A stretch of DNA of 64,000 nucleotides. Origin: Belliella calami. Its GTDB lineage: Bacteria > Bacteroidota > Bacteroidia > Cytophagales > Cyclobacteriaceae. Under the pieces are notes generated by a model that did no database searches, was not told the origin of the DNA, and worked only from the letters and a program-made list of their open reading frames with translations. Below are positions 9,401 to 18,052 of this stretch, one piece after another. Position 1 is the first letter of the stretch. Each line of letters starts with the position of its first letter. The position numbers and the translations under genes are program-made. Where the stretch lies: assembly GCF_022549695.1 (NCBI RefSeq), contig NZ_JAKZGS010000001.1, positions 186,001 through 250,000 of the forward strand, given 5' to 3'.

Positions 9401-12400
9401 CGACAATACAAGATTCAATTCCACGCTTGCTCCTGCTGACAAGGTGCCAAGGTTCCAGTTTACCGTACCTGAATCATTAACTCCTCCATTTTCGGCGGAC
9501 ACGAATGCGGTTCCTGCTGGAAGCATATCACTTACCATTACCTCAAGCGCATCACTTGGACCTGCGTTGCTTACTGTTATTGTGTAACTGATATTTTCTC
9601 CTGCTATTACAGTTGGACTGCTGGCTGTTTTTACAATGGTTAGATCAGCGGCTGTCTCTACTTCTACATCCTCAGGATCTGATTCTTTTGGTCCATCTTC
9701 ATCTGTTGGAGAATCTACGATTGCGATGTTGCTGATTGTTGTTCCTGCTTCAATAGAAGATTCTGTCGACAAAACAAGATTCATTTCCACGCTCGCTCCT
9801 GCTGACAAAGTGCCAAGGTTCCAGTTTACCGTACCTGAATCATTCACGCCTCCATTGTCGGCGGACACGAATGCTGTTCCTGCTGGAAGCATGTCGCTTA
9901 CCATCACATTAAGGGCATCACTTGGGCCGTTGTTGCTTACTGTTATTGTGTAACTGATATTTTCTCCTGCTATTACAGTTGGACTGCTGGCTGTTTTTAC
10001 AATGGTTAGATCAGCGGCTGTCTCTACTTCTACATCCTCAGGATCGGATTCTTTTGGTCCATCTTCATCTGTTGGAGAATCTACGATTGCGATATTGCTG
10101 ATTGTTGTTCCTGCTTCAAGAGAAGCTGAAGTGGAAAGTACCAAGTTCAATTCCACGCTTGCTCCTGCTGACAAGGTGCCAAGGTTCCAGTTTACTGTAC
10201 CTGAATCATTCACTCCACCATTATCGGCTGAGACGAATGTGGTTCCTGCTGGAAGCATATCACTTACCATTACCTCAAGCGCATCACTTGGTCCTGCGTT
10301 GCTTACTGTTATTGTGTAACTGATATTTTCTCTTGCTATTACAGTCGGACTGCTGGCTGTTTTTACAATGGTTAGATCAGCGACTGTCTCTACTTCTACA
10401 TCCTCAGGATCGGATTCTTTTGGTCCATCTTCATCTGTTGGAGAATCTACGATTGCGATGTTGCTGATTGTTGTTCCTGCTTCAAGAGAAGATGAAGTGG
10501 AAAGCACCAAGTTCAACTCCACGCTTGCTCCTGCTGACAAAGTGCCAAGGTTCCAGTTTACTGTACCTGAATCATTCACTCCACCATTGTCGGCGGACAC
10601 GAATGCAGTTCCTGCTGGAAGCATGTCGCTTACCATCACATCAAGCGCATCACTTGGACCGTTATTGCTTACTGTTATTGTGTAACTGATATTTTCTCCA
10701 GCCAATACCGTAGAACTTGCTGCTGTTTTAGTGATGGTTAGATCAGCGGCTGTTTCCACCAATACTTCCGAAGGATCACATTCTTTTGGTCCATCTTCAT
10801 CTGTTGGAGAATCTACGATTGCGATGTTGCTGATGATCAATCCTGCTTCTAGCGAAGTTTCGGTGGACAATACAAGATTCAATTCCATGCTTGCTCCTGC
10901 TGACAAGGTGCCAAGATTCCAGTTTACTGTACCTGAATCATTCACTCCTCCATTGTCGGCTGAGACGAATGCAGTTCCTGCTGGAAGCATGTCGCTTACC
11001 TTTACCTCAAGCGCATCACTTGGACCGTTGTTGCTTACGGTTATTGTGTAACTGATATTTTCTCCTGCTAGTACAGTTGGGCTGGAAGCGGTTTTTGTGA
11101 TATTCAGATCAGCGGCTGTTTCAACCAATACTTCCGAAGGATCACATTCTTTTGGTGAATTTTCATCTGTTGGCGACTCGACCACTGCGATGTTGCTGAT
11201 GATCATTCCTGCCTCTAGCGAAGATTCGGTCGACAATACAAGATTCAACTCCACGCTTGCACCTGCTGACAAGGTGCCAAGGTTCCAGTTTACCGTACCT
11301 GAATCATTCACTCCTCCATTGTCGGCGGATACGAATGCAGTTCCTGCTGGAAGCATGTCGCTTACCATCACATCAAGCGCATCACTTGGACCGTTATTGC
11401 TTACTGTTATTGTGTAACTGATATTTTCTCCAGCCAATACCGTAGAACTTGCTGCTGTTTTAGTGATGGTTAGATCAGCGGCTGTTTCTACTTCTACATC
11501 CTCCGGATCGGACTCGATAGGACCTCCTTCATTATTGGTACTTGACGCTAGAGCTGTATTTGAAATAATCGTACCTGAAGTCAAATCAGGCAAAGTACTA
11601 AGAACTAGTTCCAAAAATATCTCACCACCAACTTCCAAATTATCCAAATTCCAGGTAACTATACCATTTTCAAAAACACCTCCATTGCTTGCCGAAACAA
11701 ATTCAGTTCCTTCAGGTATTTCATCTGTCACAACAAAATTCTCGGCAAACATCAACCCTGAATTTGATACGGAAATTGAATATGTGATATTTTCCCCTGC
11801 TAGAACAGTTGGACTGCTGGCTGTTTTGGTGATATTTAAAAATGACTCACAATTTTCCAAAACAACCGTAACTGCCAATCTCTCCGAACTTTCACATCCT
11901 GATACTTCATCCGTTTGACTGGCATAATAGGTCTCTCCATTCACCAATGGTGTGTTTATGGGTAAAACATTTCCATTCTCAATCGCATCATACCAAACAA
12001 TGTCATTTCCTACAACTTGAAGTTGAGCGATGGTTGGACTATCTGAGACACAAAACTCTTGAACCACCATGTCTGTGGTAGGAGGAAGAATATCTACTAC
12101 AGAAACCGTCACTGCAGTTCTTTCCATACTTTCGCAACCATCCTCAATCGTTTGACTGGCAAAATATGTTTCTCCATCCACCAAAGGCGTTGTTATTTCC
12201 AACAGATTCCCGTCCGTAGCTGCATCATACCATAGAATATTCTCCCCTTCAATTTCAATGGAAACTAAAGTCGGGTTGTCTACTGCACAAAAGTCCTGCT
12301 CAGCCTCCGCGACTGGAGGGTCTGTAGCATCTATAATGATATGTAACTCTCTTCTCTTTGAGTCTACTTCACAGCCATATCTGATTGATTGTACATATAC

Positions 12401-15310
12401 AATCAATTCGGTAGGCCCTTCTATCAGTGCTATAGCAGCAGGAGTAATTTCCTCATCCCCATCTGCTGTTGTGTAAAACTTAACTTCCTCACAGTCAGAG
12501 GTAATTACATCAATCAAATCACCCTCGCAAATTTCTAATTTCCAAATTTCTTCATCTTCGTCAAAAAACTCTCCATCAATAGGACTATTGGTGATCAATT
12601 CTACTTCAAAAACCCATAATTCCTCTAAAACACTCGCTAGACCCCCGTACAATATCTGAATTCTATCAAATGGCACATCAGTCACGAGTGATAACTCTCC
12701 TACACTTCCTCCCCCTAATATTGTCAATGATAGCAATGATGAAGAAAGCGCAACGGGATCTCCAATTGCTTCATTTCCCAAAAATCTTTGTATCCTGAAA
12801 CCTTCCAGAACTGCCAAATCCAAAAGTCCTGTTAGAATTCCAATTTTGATATTCAAACTATCACCAACAAATGCAGGATAATTGTATGCAATTTCAAGTC
12901 TGGAATAAATATTTACACCAACAGCATTTGTGAGCGTTGCATAAGTATCAAAATCACCATCTACTGCAAGTTCCGGATCAAACACACCTGTCAAACCACT
13001 CGCAACATCCAATCCTCCGATCAACGACAAGAAACCTGTCTGTATTTCGAATAAATTCGGTTCGCAAACTGCTGCTGTATTGCTTGTTTCATTGAAATAT
13101 GCTCCATATACCCTGACAGTTTGAAGGGTATTCAAAAGTGGAAGTAATCCAACCTTAATCGCATCATAAGATACCGCCTGACCTGAAAAATTTGTAGGTG
13201 TATAGGTGAAGTTAAATTCATTGAATCCGTTCAAAACAGAAACTAAATTTCCATCAGCCAATACCCTCGGCCCCACAGGCTCCCCATTGTCAAAAGCTTG
13301 TACATAAACACCTGCAGCCACTTGTGCAACTCCACCAAGCTCTCTACCAAGCTTGATTGTCACAGGGTTGCCAGCAGGAATTTGAACATTCCATTTCAGC
13401 ATTTGGGAAGTTTCTCCTGTCAAACCTAAAAGTGAAGTCCCGACAGTTTCTTCCAACAAAGAAAAAGTTGAAAGATCTCCATCTACCGCATTAATTGGAT
13501 TACTTACCAACCCCAATTGAATACCTAGCAAATTACTTTCAGTAACTTCCTGACCATCATTGGAAAATTGTGGAATATAGACCAATGGACAATCGTCCAG
13601 ATCAAGAACATTTACGACTATATCTACAAAATTCTCACAATTGTCACCAGTCGCGGAAGCTCTGTAGACAAATCTTCCACCACTTAAGAATGGACCTGCT
13701 ATGTCCGGACCTGTAAAGGGCGCTCCACTCAATCCTTGGTAGGTCGTAGGTACCTCCGTATTGTCTGCATTGATTGCAAACGCTTCCGGCAATTGTAAGC
13801 TTTCACCCAAAACAACATTGAAAACCTGCGAACCATTTACAAAAACCCGAGGATCAGGATCAATATCAGCTGTTACGGCAACCCGAGCTGACTCCTCTGG
13901 ACAGTCTGCTCTTGTAATACCAGCATAAAAAGTTGTTCTCCTACTGAGATTTCCAACAAAGTAATCATTGCCAGTAAATAAACTTGCTCCTCCTATCGGC
14001 TGAGCATACCAATTGACAATATCACCTGGCTGTGAAAGCACACTAAAAGTAACCTCATCTGTATTGCACACCAACAAGTTGGCGTCACCTTCATTTTCGA
14101 ATGTAGGCCTTCCGGGGGTTTTTACTACGTTATGGATCCTTAAAGCTTCCAGGACATCCAAGTTCAGAACGGTAGACAACCTAACTTCAAGTCTATCAAA
14201 CTCCTCCCCTGGCTGAATGGGTATATTCACTTGATTCCCATCTGATAAAAGTCCCAGTAAATCCAACTGAAGAATTCCAAGTAAATTTGTATTGAGGTCT
14301 CCCAAAGTTTCGTTGAAAACCACATCAGAGCCATTATAGGCTATGAACCTGATATCACCCAAAAGATTGACATCCAAAAGTGATGGTGTTCCACTGATTG
14401 TCACTTGTATTTCATCATTCGGTGCTGTATCACCACCAAAATAAAAGAATTGGGAAATTGTCCCGCCTACACTCAATAATCCTGGACTGATTGAAGAAAA
14501 AGTATTTAAGTTTCCATCAATTGCATTTTCCGGATCATTTACACCAGAACTACCCAATCCCAACAAATCTACATTAATACCGGCTGCATCAAAAGAAGTG
14601 AATTGAGCTTGAACACAAGGATCCTCTCCTTCCAAAGTGAATGCATTGTAAACGTCCAAGGTATATTCTGAACCTAAGCCGAGCAAAGAAATGGAATTGT
14701 TGGAAATCCTTACCCTATCATATTCTTGGTTTGGTTTGATTGCCAAAAAAAAGTCACCATTCTGATCTGTGACTAACCTTGCCATATCGGTATTAAATCC
14801 TCCAATGTCTGAACTAGCTCTATTTAATACAGTTGAACCACCTGAATTTCTTGCTTGAACACGAATTTCTTGACGACCCAATAATAAAGAGCCGAGAACA
14901 TCTGCCAAAGCATCTCCCAAACTCCCCCCTAACAGTGCCCCTAGCAAATCAGAGTCCCCATCAATTCTAATATAAGTAGTAGTATTTGCTGACAATGTCT
15001 GCGGAAATTTTAATTCAATAACTCCATTGTAAGATGAAAGACCTGCCAATAGACCTGGAGAAGCCAGTAACCTCGCAAAAGTCCCATCATCATTCAGCGC
15101 ATTGTTTGGATTTACAACTGTAGCTGTAAAACATGGCGAAAGTCCACCAAAGCCACAACCAAGTAAGCTTGTCATCTTATTATTTCCACTAGTAAAGGTC
15201 ACCTCGTCTGCAAGGGACTTTACAATCTGTGCATTCAGCGCATTTGAAAAAGCAAATACTGCAATAAAAAGAAATACATAGATTTTAAAAGAGCGTAGAT
15301 TTTTAATCAT
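6473..15310 (-). CDS. Giant DUF11-repeat adhesin with type B (CHU_C) sorting domain
   Basis: This 2945-residue protein begins with a signal peptide (ending near ALNAQ). An N-terminal region of about 900 residues contains repeated modules of the type NAIDGDLSTFS, probably discoidin/jelly-roll-like, plus Ig-like modules. Two Ig-like repeats with LVNGETYYASQT motifs follow. Fourteen DUF11 modules come next (about 1150-2860); modules 2-12 are almost identical 122-residue units (about 1275-2618). The last ~85 residues are a type IX type B sorting domain (NVFTPNGDGINDTW, VVNRWGVEVF, LTEGAYFYQL). The product should be exported by the type IX system and displayed through the adjacent PorP/SprF protein, probably as an adhesin or in gliding. 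The type 1 and type A-sorted neighbour at 15615 share N-terminal module style. Confidence 0.93.
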   Translation of the reverse strand: MIKNLRSFKIYVFLFIAVFAFSNALNAQIVKSLADEVTFTSGNNKMTSLLGCGFGGLSPCFTATVVNPNNALNDDGTFARLLASPGLLAGLSSYNGVIELKFPQTLSANTTTYIRIDGDSDLLGALLGGSLGDALADVLGSLLLGRQEIRVQARNSGGSTVLNRASSDIGGFNTDMARLVTDQNGDFFLAIKPNQEYDRVRISNNSISLLGLGSEYTLDVYNAFTLEGEDPCVQAQFTSFDAAGINVDLLGLGSSGVNDPENAIDGNLNTFSSISPGLLSVGGTISQFFYFGGDTAPNDEIQVTISGTPSLLDVNLLGDIRFIAYNGSDVVFNETLGDLNTNLLGILQLDLLGLLSDGNQVNIPIQPGEEFDRLEVRLSTVLNLDVLEALRIHNVVKTPGRPTFENEGDANLLVCNTDEVTFSVLSQPGDIVNWYAQPIGGASLFTGNDYFVGNLSRRTTFYAGITRADCPEESARVAVTADIDPDPRVFVNGSQVFNVVLGESLQLPEAFAINADNTEVPTTYQGLSGAPFTGPDIAGPFLSGGRFVYRASATGDNCENFVDIVVNVLDLDDCPLVYIPQFSNDGQEVTESNLLGIQLGLVSNPINAVDGDLSTFSLLEETVGTSLLGLTGETSQMLKWNVQIPAGNPVTIKLGRELGGVAQVAAGVYVQAFDNGEPVGPRVLADGNLVSVLNGFNEFNFTYTPTNFSGQAVSYDAIKVGLLPLLNTLQTVRVYGAYFNETSNTAAVCEPNLFEIQTGFLSLIGGLDVASGLTGVFDPELAVDGDFDTYATLTNAVGVNIYSRLEIAYNYPAFVGDSLNIKIGILTGLLDLAVLEGFRIQRFLGNEAIGDPVALSSSLLSLTILGGGSVGELSLVTDVPFDRIQILYGGLASVLEELWVFEVELITNSPIDGEFFDEDEEIWKLEICEGDLIDVITSDCEEVKFYTTADGDEEITPAAIALIEGPTELIVYVQSIRYGCEVDSKRRELHIIIDATDPPVAEAEQDFCAVDNPTLVSIEIEGENILWYDAATDGNLLEITTPLVDGETYFASQTIEDGCESMERTAVTVSVVDILPPTTDMVVQEFCVSDSPTIAQLQVVGNDIVWYDAIENGNVLPINTPLVNGETYYASQTDEVSGCESSERLAVTVVLENCESFLNITKTASSPTVLAGENITYSISVSNSGLMFAENFVVTDEIPEGTEFVSASNGGVFENGIVTWNLDNLEVGGEIFLELVLSTLPDLTSGTIISNTALASSTNNEGGPIESDPEDVEVETAADLTITKTAASSTVLAGENISYTITVSNNGPSDALDVMVSDMLPAGTAFVSADNGGVNDSGTVNWNLGTLSAGASVELNLVLSTESSLEAGMIISNIAVVESPTDENSPKECDPSEVLVETAADLNITKTASSPTVLAGENISYTITVSNNGPSDALEVKVSDMLPAGTAFVSADNGGVNDSGTVNWNLGTLSAGASMELNLVLSTETSLEAGLIISNIAIVDSPTDEDGPKECDPSEVLVETAADLTITKTAASSTVLAGENISYTITVSNNGPSDALDVMVSDMLPAGTAFVSADNGGVNDSGTVNWNLGTLSAGASVELNLVLSTSSSLEAGTTISNIAIVDSPTDEDGPKESDPEDVEVETVADLTIVKTASSPTVIARENISYTITVSNAGPSDALEVMVSDMLPAGTTFVSADNGGVNDSGTVNWNLGTLSAGASVELNLVLSTSASLEAGTTISNIAIVDSPTDEDGPKESDPEDVEVETAADLTIVKTASSPTVIAGENISYTITVSNNGPSDALNVMVSDMLPAGTAFVSADNGGVNDSGTVNWNLGTLSAGASVEMNLVLSTESSIEAGTTISNIAIVDSPTDEDGPKESDPEDVEVETAADLTIVKTASSPTVIAGENISYTITVSNAGPSDALEVMVSDMLPAGTAFVSAENGGVNDSGTVNWNLGTLSAGASVELNLVLSTETSLEAGTTISNIAIVDSPTDEDGPKESDPEDVEVETAADLTITKTASSPTVLAGENISYTITVSNAGPSDALEVMVSDMLPAGTAFVSADNGGVNDSGTVNWNLGNLLAGASVELNLVLSTETSLEAGLIISNIAIVDSPTDEDGPKESDPEDVEVETAADLTIVKTASSPTVLAGENISYTITVSNAGPSDALDVMVSDMLPTGTAFVSADNGGVNDSGTVNWNLGTLSAGASVELNLVLSTSSSLEAGTTISNIAIVDSPTDEDGPKECDPSEVLVETAADLTITKTASSPTVIAGENISYTITVSNNGPSDALEVMVSDMLPAGTAFVSADNGGVNDSGTVNWNLGTLSAGASVELNLVLSTETSLEAGTTISNIAIVDSPTDEDGPKECDPSEVLVETAADLTITKTASSPTVIAGENISYTITVSNNGPSDALEVMVSDMLPAGTAFVSADNGGVNDSGTVNWNLGTLSAGASVELNLVLSTETSLEAGTTISNIAIVDSPTDEDGPKESDPEDVEVETAADLTITKTASSPTVIAGENISYTITVSNNGPSDALDVMVSDMLPAGTAFVSADNGGVNDSGTVNWNLGTLSAGASVELNLVLSTDENLDLNYVIRNIAVVTSPSIEEDEIESEPEDVTILDDTTIISVTKTSDIKTASPGDIINYTIRISNEGEFAANNITVVDSLPAGLTIINMSHDGQINGDQITWDFEELQPNQTINIGISAVVTLEAGGIVNRVIVSGDNFEEVIVDAEEVVINVVDLSIAKTVSSPMVMVGMPFNYFIKVSNNSQANATEVVVTDFIPLGVRFVDAQVSTGSFTYNATTRVLRWEIDLLEASGEVEMTLNVEAQNSGQISNTARVASRELDINVEDNDATITHVQIEMNIPNVFTPNGDGINDTWVIEGITHFFSTNKLIVVNRWGVEVFRTDNYDNDWNGGNLTEGAYFYQLTAIDHEGREQVFTGYVTILR
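7455..11487 (-). repeat. 366-bp tandem repeat array (11 DUF11 units)
   Basis: Eleven in-frame copies of a 366-bp unit (122 residues) lie inside the giant adhesin. Adjacent copies at 7855-8220 and 8221-8586 appear identical base for base. Linkers between units alternate between two types (KESDPEDVEVETA and KECDPSEVLVETA) in a mosaic pattern, and other two-state positions (NNG/NAG, LAGEN/IAGEN) are shuffled between units, as expected from recombination or gene conversion within the array. Copy number is likely to vary between strains. Confidence 0.95.
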
Positions 15311-15614
15311 ATTAAAAGCGTTTTTTTATGATACAAGATCAAATCTACCGAATGCGAAAAGACGAAAATTGGTGGTGGGTTCTTTATGTCATTGTAAGGA
15401 ATTTATTTGTAAGCGTAGCAATATTTAATTCTACATACACAATACATTCTGATTAAAAAAAACTTATCTAAATACTCAAACAGCTGTTAAATAATGTATT
15501 ATGAGTTTTTACAGCTTGATTATTCCAAAAGAATCAAATAGCAAATTATGATTGGACACTTCTTTGGCAGCAAGGATGTAAATAAACCATCATGCTGTGG
15601 ATACTCACAGTTTC
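15311..15614. other. 304-bp spacer upstream of the giant adhesin
   Basis: No ORF is seen. On the minus strand, TAGATTTG (15340-15347) matches the -7 consensus TAnnTTTG and would place a transcription start about 25 bases before the adhesin ATG, but I find no matching -33 TTG at the usual spacing. The rest is AT-rich without a clear hairpin. Confidence 0.4.
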
Positions 15615-17792
15615 TTATTTTAAAATCTTTGCAGCAAACATTTGTGTTGGACCAAAAACTTGAAGAATATAGAGGCCTCTCTTAAGAAAGCCCAAATCCG
15701 TTATAGTCAATTTTGAAGTCATAGCTCCTTGATCTATATCCTGTTCAAAAACGACCTTGTTTCCTTCTATAGAAACTATCCTTACCGAGACTATATCACC
15801 AAACTCACTTATGTGCAAAATATTTATTTCGTTTATAAATGGATTAGGATAAACTTTCATTTTGCCAAAACTTGAATTCATCTGAGGCATATCCACCCTC
15901 AAAAGTGATGAATGGAACTGTACTTTATGATCAAGATCTTTGTGAACTAATCTATAATAATTGTTTTTGCTTGGAATGGAGTCTGTTACAAAATATTCAT
16001 TTTCCCCAATTATAACTGGAATTTTGGAAATTGTCTGAAAATTCAGGTCATCTTGTGACCTTTGGACTTCAAAATAACCTTCCTTAATTTCTGATTTCCA
16101 AGTAATAAAAACTTGGTTGTTTTCTCTGATTTGGGCTTTAAAATGAGTGATTTCTTGAGGAAGTATGATAAATTCAGCTTCAAAATTAAAAGGTTTTACA
16201 TCCAAACAGCCTAATTGATTGGTGTATGCAAGATAAAACTCGTATGGATCAGGATCTCGGAAAACCCAATTATCTACGGTCAAAACGTTGTTTTCGTCAA
16301 TTGAATAAGTAGTCCCATCAAAATCGACCATTCCATCATAAATCGGGATTGTCATTGCTTCATCCAAATACCATGAAAATTCCCCCGGCAAATCATCATT
16401 TTCATAATTGGGTATCAGTGTAATCGGGTTCAGCCCCTCGTAGTAAATAAAGCGATCACCATCCCTCCTCGCTTCTCCTGTAGGAATCACATCAATATCC
16501 TCTTTTTTTGGAACATCAATCAATGTAAAAGCTATAGAAGTCGGTTCAGTCGCATTCAAACACCCCCTTCGGAATGTCAAGAGATCGATTTGATATTCTC
16601 CTGGAGGCAAGTCTTCTGGCAGTACAACAGATTCGTTGAATCCTAGCAGTTGATTGCCAATTTTCCATTCATAAGTATCTCCCGGGTAGGTATTTTCTTG
16701 AATGAAAGTCAAAGGTTCACCAACACAGAAAATAAAGTCATCTTTATTTTGTATTTCAATATTTGCACTGTGTTCTGATCTGGAAATATCAAAAACATGA
16801 AGGCGACCCAATCCGCTCAGCAGTCCAGTTCCCAAAGAGACTTCAATGCGGTTGAAAGCTTCATTGGTAGGAAAGGACAACCTGTATATATCAGACTCAC
16901 CTGGAAGTAAACTTAGCGATATAAATGTCTGCAACAGCTCCATGTTTTCTACCAACAGATTATCCATGTAAGTATTGATTGCAAACTGCTGGGTCAACAG
17001 CGAAAGATCCAAAAGACTTCCCGGATTTCTAAGGACCACATGAACAGAATCTCCAGATCTACTCCGATCATCAAAAAGTGCCGTCAAATGCGTTTTATTA
17101 AATAAGCCAACATTTGCTCTCAAGTCTGCATAAGTCCCAAGGTTTCCATCAAATGCTGCCTGTGGATTGGACACAGGATTCATACCACCGACTATGTTTG
17201 ATGTACTTCCATACAAATAATCTTTTACCAAATCACAAACAGAAAGTTCATCAGAGAGATAGTACACATCGTAAACATCTAAGCTTAATCTAAGAGAAAG
17301 TGCTCCTTCCAACCGAATTTCAATCCTGTCATAAACAACAGGTATTCCACCTGCATTTACAGGCGTGAATATTACTTCTGAAGTTTCCACTCCTGCCAGC
17401 AATCCGGTCAAGGAATTTAATGTAAACCAAGGGCTCACAGTCGTCCCGCCCAAATATGCCCTTACTCTTACTCCAGTAAGTAAATTTAAAAGTCCAGAAG
17501 GTTTTCCAATTTTTATTCGAGCTGGGGTACCAGCGGCAACAGGACTGGGAAAAATAGGCCTGACAAAAGAATTTCCAATCCCAGTAACCACGAGTGTTGC
17601 ATTTGTCCCTACATCAGAATCAATTGCATTTTGAACGTTATTTATACTGCCAAGTAAAGAGCTACCACTATTTGCTCCTGCATTTGCATAGATCCTTGCA
17701 TTCTGAGCAGAGGTATTGCTATGCACCGAGCAAATCAACACCAGAAAAAAGAAAATCAGGCCGTACTTTAATCCAATAACTTTCACAATCAC
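15615..17792 (-). CDS. Secreted protein with type A type IX sorting domain
   Basis: This 725-residue protein has a signal peptide (hydrophobic stretch ending near SNTSAQ). Two N-terminal modules of the kind seen in the giant adhesin follow (NVQNAIDSDVGTNATL and NPQAAFDGNLGTYADL). An Ig-like central part comes next, then a fibronectin-like segment (HFKAQIRENNQVFITWKSE), and a C-terminal type A sorting domain (KVYPNPFINEINI, LKRGLYILQV, last ~80 residues). The product is expected to be exported by the type IX system and attached to the surface. The start is a GTG at 17792 (GTG at 17786 is equally possible); no ATG lies near the signal peptide. Its ligand is unknown. Confidence 0.85.
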   Translation of the reverse strand: MIVKVIGLKYGLIFFFLVLICSVHSNTSAQNARIYANAGANSGSSLLGSINNVQNAIDSDVGTNATLVVTGIGNSFVRPIFPSPVAAGTPARIKIGKPSGLLNLLTGVRVRAYLGGTTVSPWFTLNSLTGLLAGVETSEVIFTPVNAGGIPVVYDRIEIRLEGALSLRLSLDVYDVYYLSDELSVCDLVKDYLYGSTSNIVGGMNPVSNPQAAFDGNLGTYADLRANVGLFNKTHLTALFDDRSRSGDSVHVVLRNPGSLLDLSLLTQQFAINTYMDNLLVENMELLQTFISLSLLPGESDIYRLSFPTNEAFNRIEVSLGTGLLSGLGRLHVFDISRSEHSANIEIQNKDDFIFCVGEPLTFIQENTYPGDTYEWKIGNQLLGFNESVVLPEDLPPGEYQIDLLTFRRGCLNATEPTSIAFTLIDVPKKEDIDVIPTGEARRDGDRFIYYEGLNPITLIPNYENDDLPGEFSWYLDEAMTIPIYDGMVDFDGTTYSIDENNVLTVDNWVFRDPDPYEFYLAYTNQLGCLDVKPFNFEAEFIILPQEITHFKAQIRENNQVFITWKSEIKEGYFEVQRSQDDLNFQTISKIPVIIGENEYFVTDSIPSKNNYYRLVHKDLDHKVQFHSSLLRVDMPQMNSSFGKMKVYPNPFINEINILHISEFGDIVSVRIVSIEGNKVVFEQDIDQGAMTSKLTITDLGFLKRGLYILQVFGPTQMFAAKILK

Positions 17793-18052
17793 AGTGGGTT
17801 AGAAAAATGAACACACACTCGATTGCAGAAATGCTGATAAGTCAAGTGCTTTCCACGAAGATCATGAATTTGATTAACTAAAATTCCAGCCTGAAATACT
17901 GCACAAATTCAGGCAAATAAAATACGTTTTAATTTATTCAAACAACATAAAAAAATATTCTAAATCGATACAAACAAAATATAATATTTTAGTTAGTTAC
18001 ATTTACATAATTTTGGATAACAAAAAATCAGCTAATGATAACAAATTATGCT

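Noticed and set aside
7800-11417. A series of 105-107-codon open frames on the plus strand, one per repeat unit
   Set aside because: They are antisense shadows of the 366-bp DUF11 repeats and exist only because the sense repeats are so similar. The sense strand is one continuous 2945-codon gene with signal peptide and sorting domain.
7455-11487. Regularly spaced repeats as a possible CRISPR array
   Set aside because: The unit is 366 bp, in frame and protein-coding, with no short repeat/spacer alternation; no cas gene is in the window.
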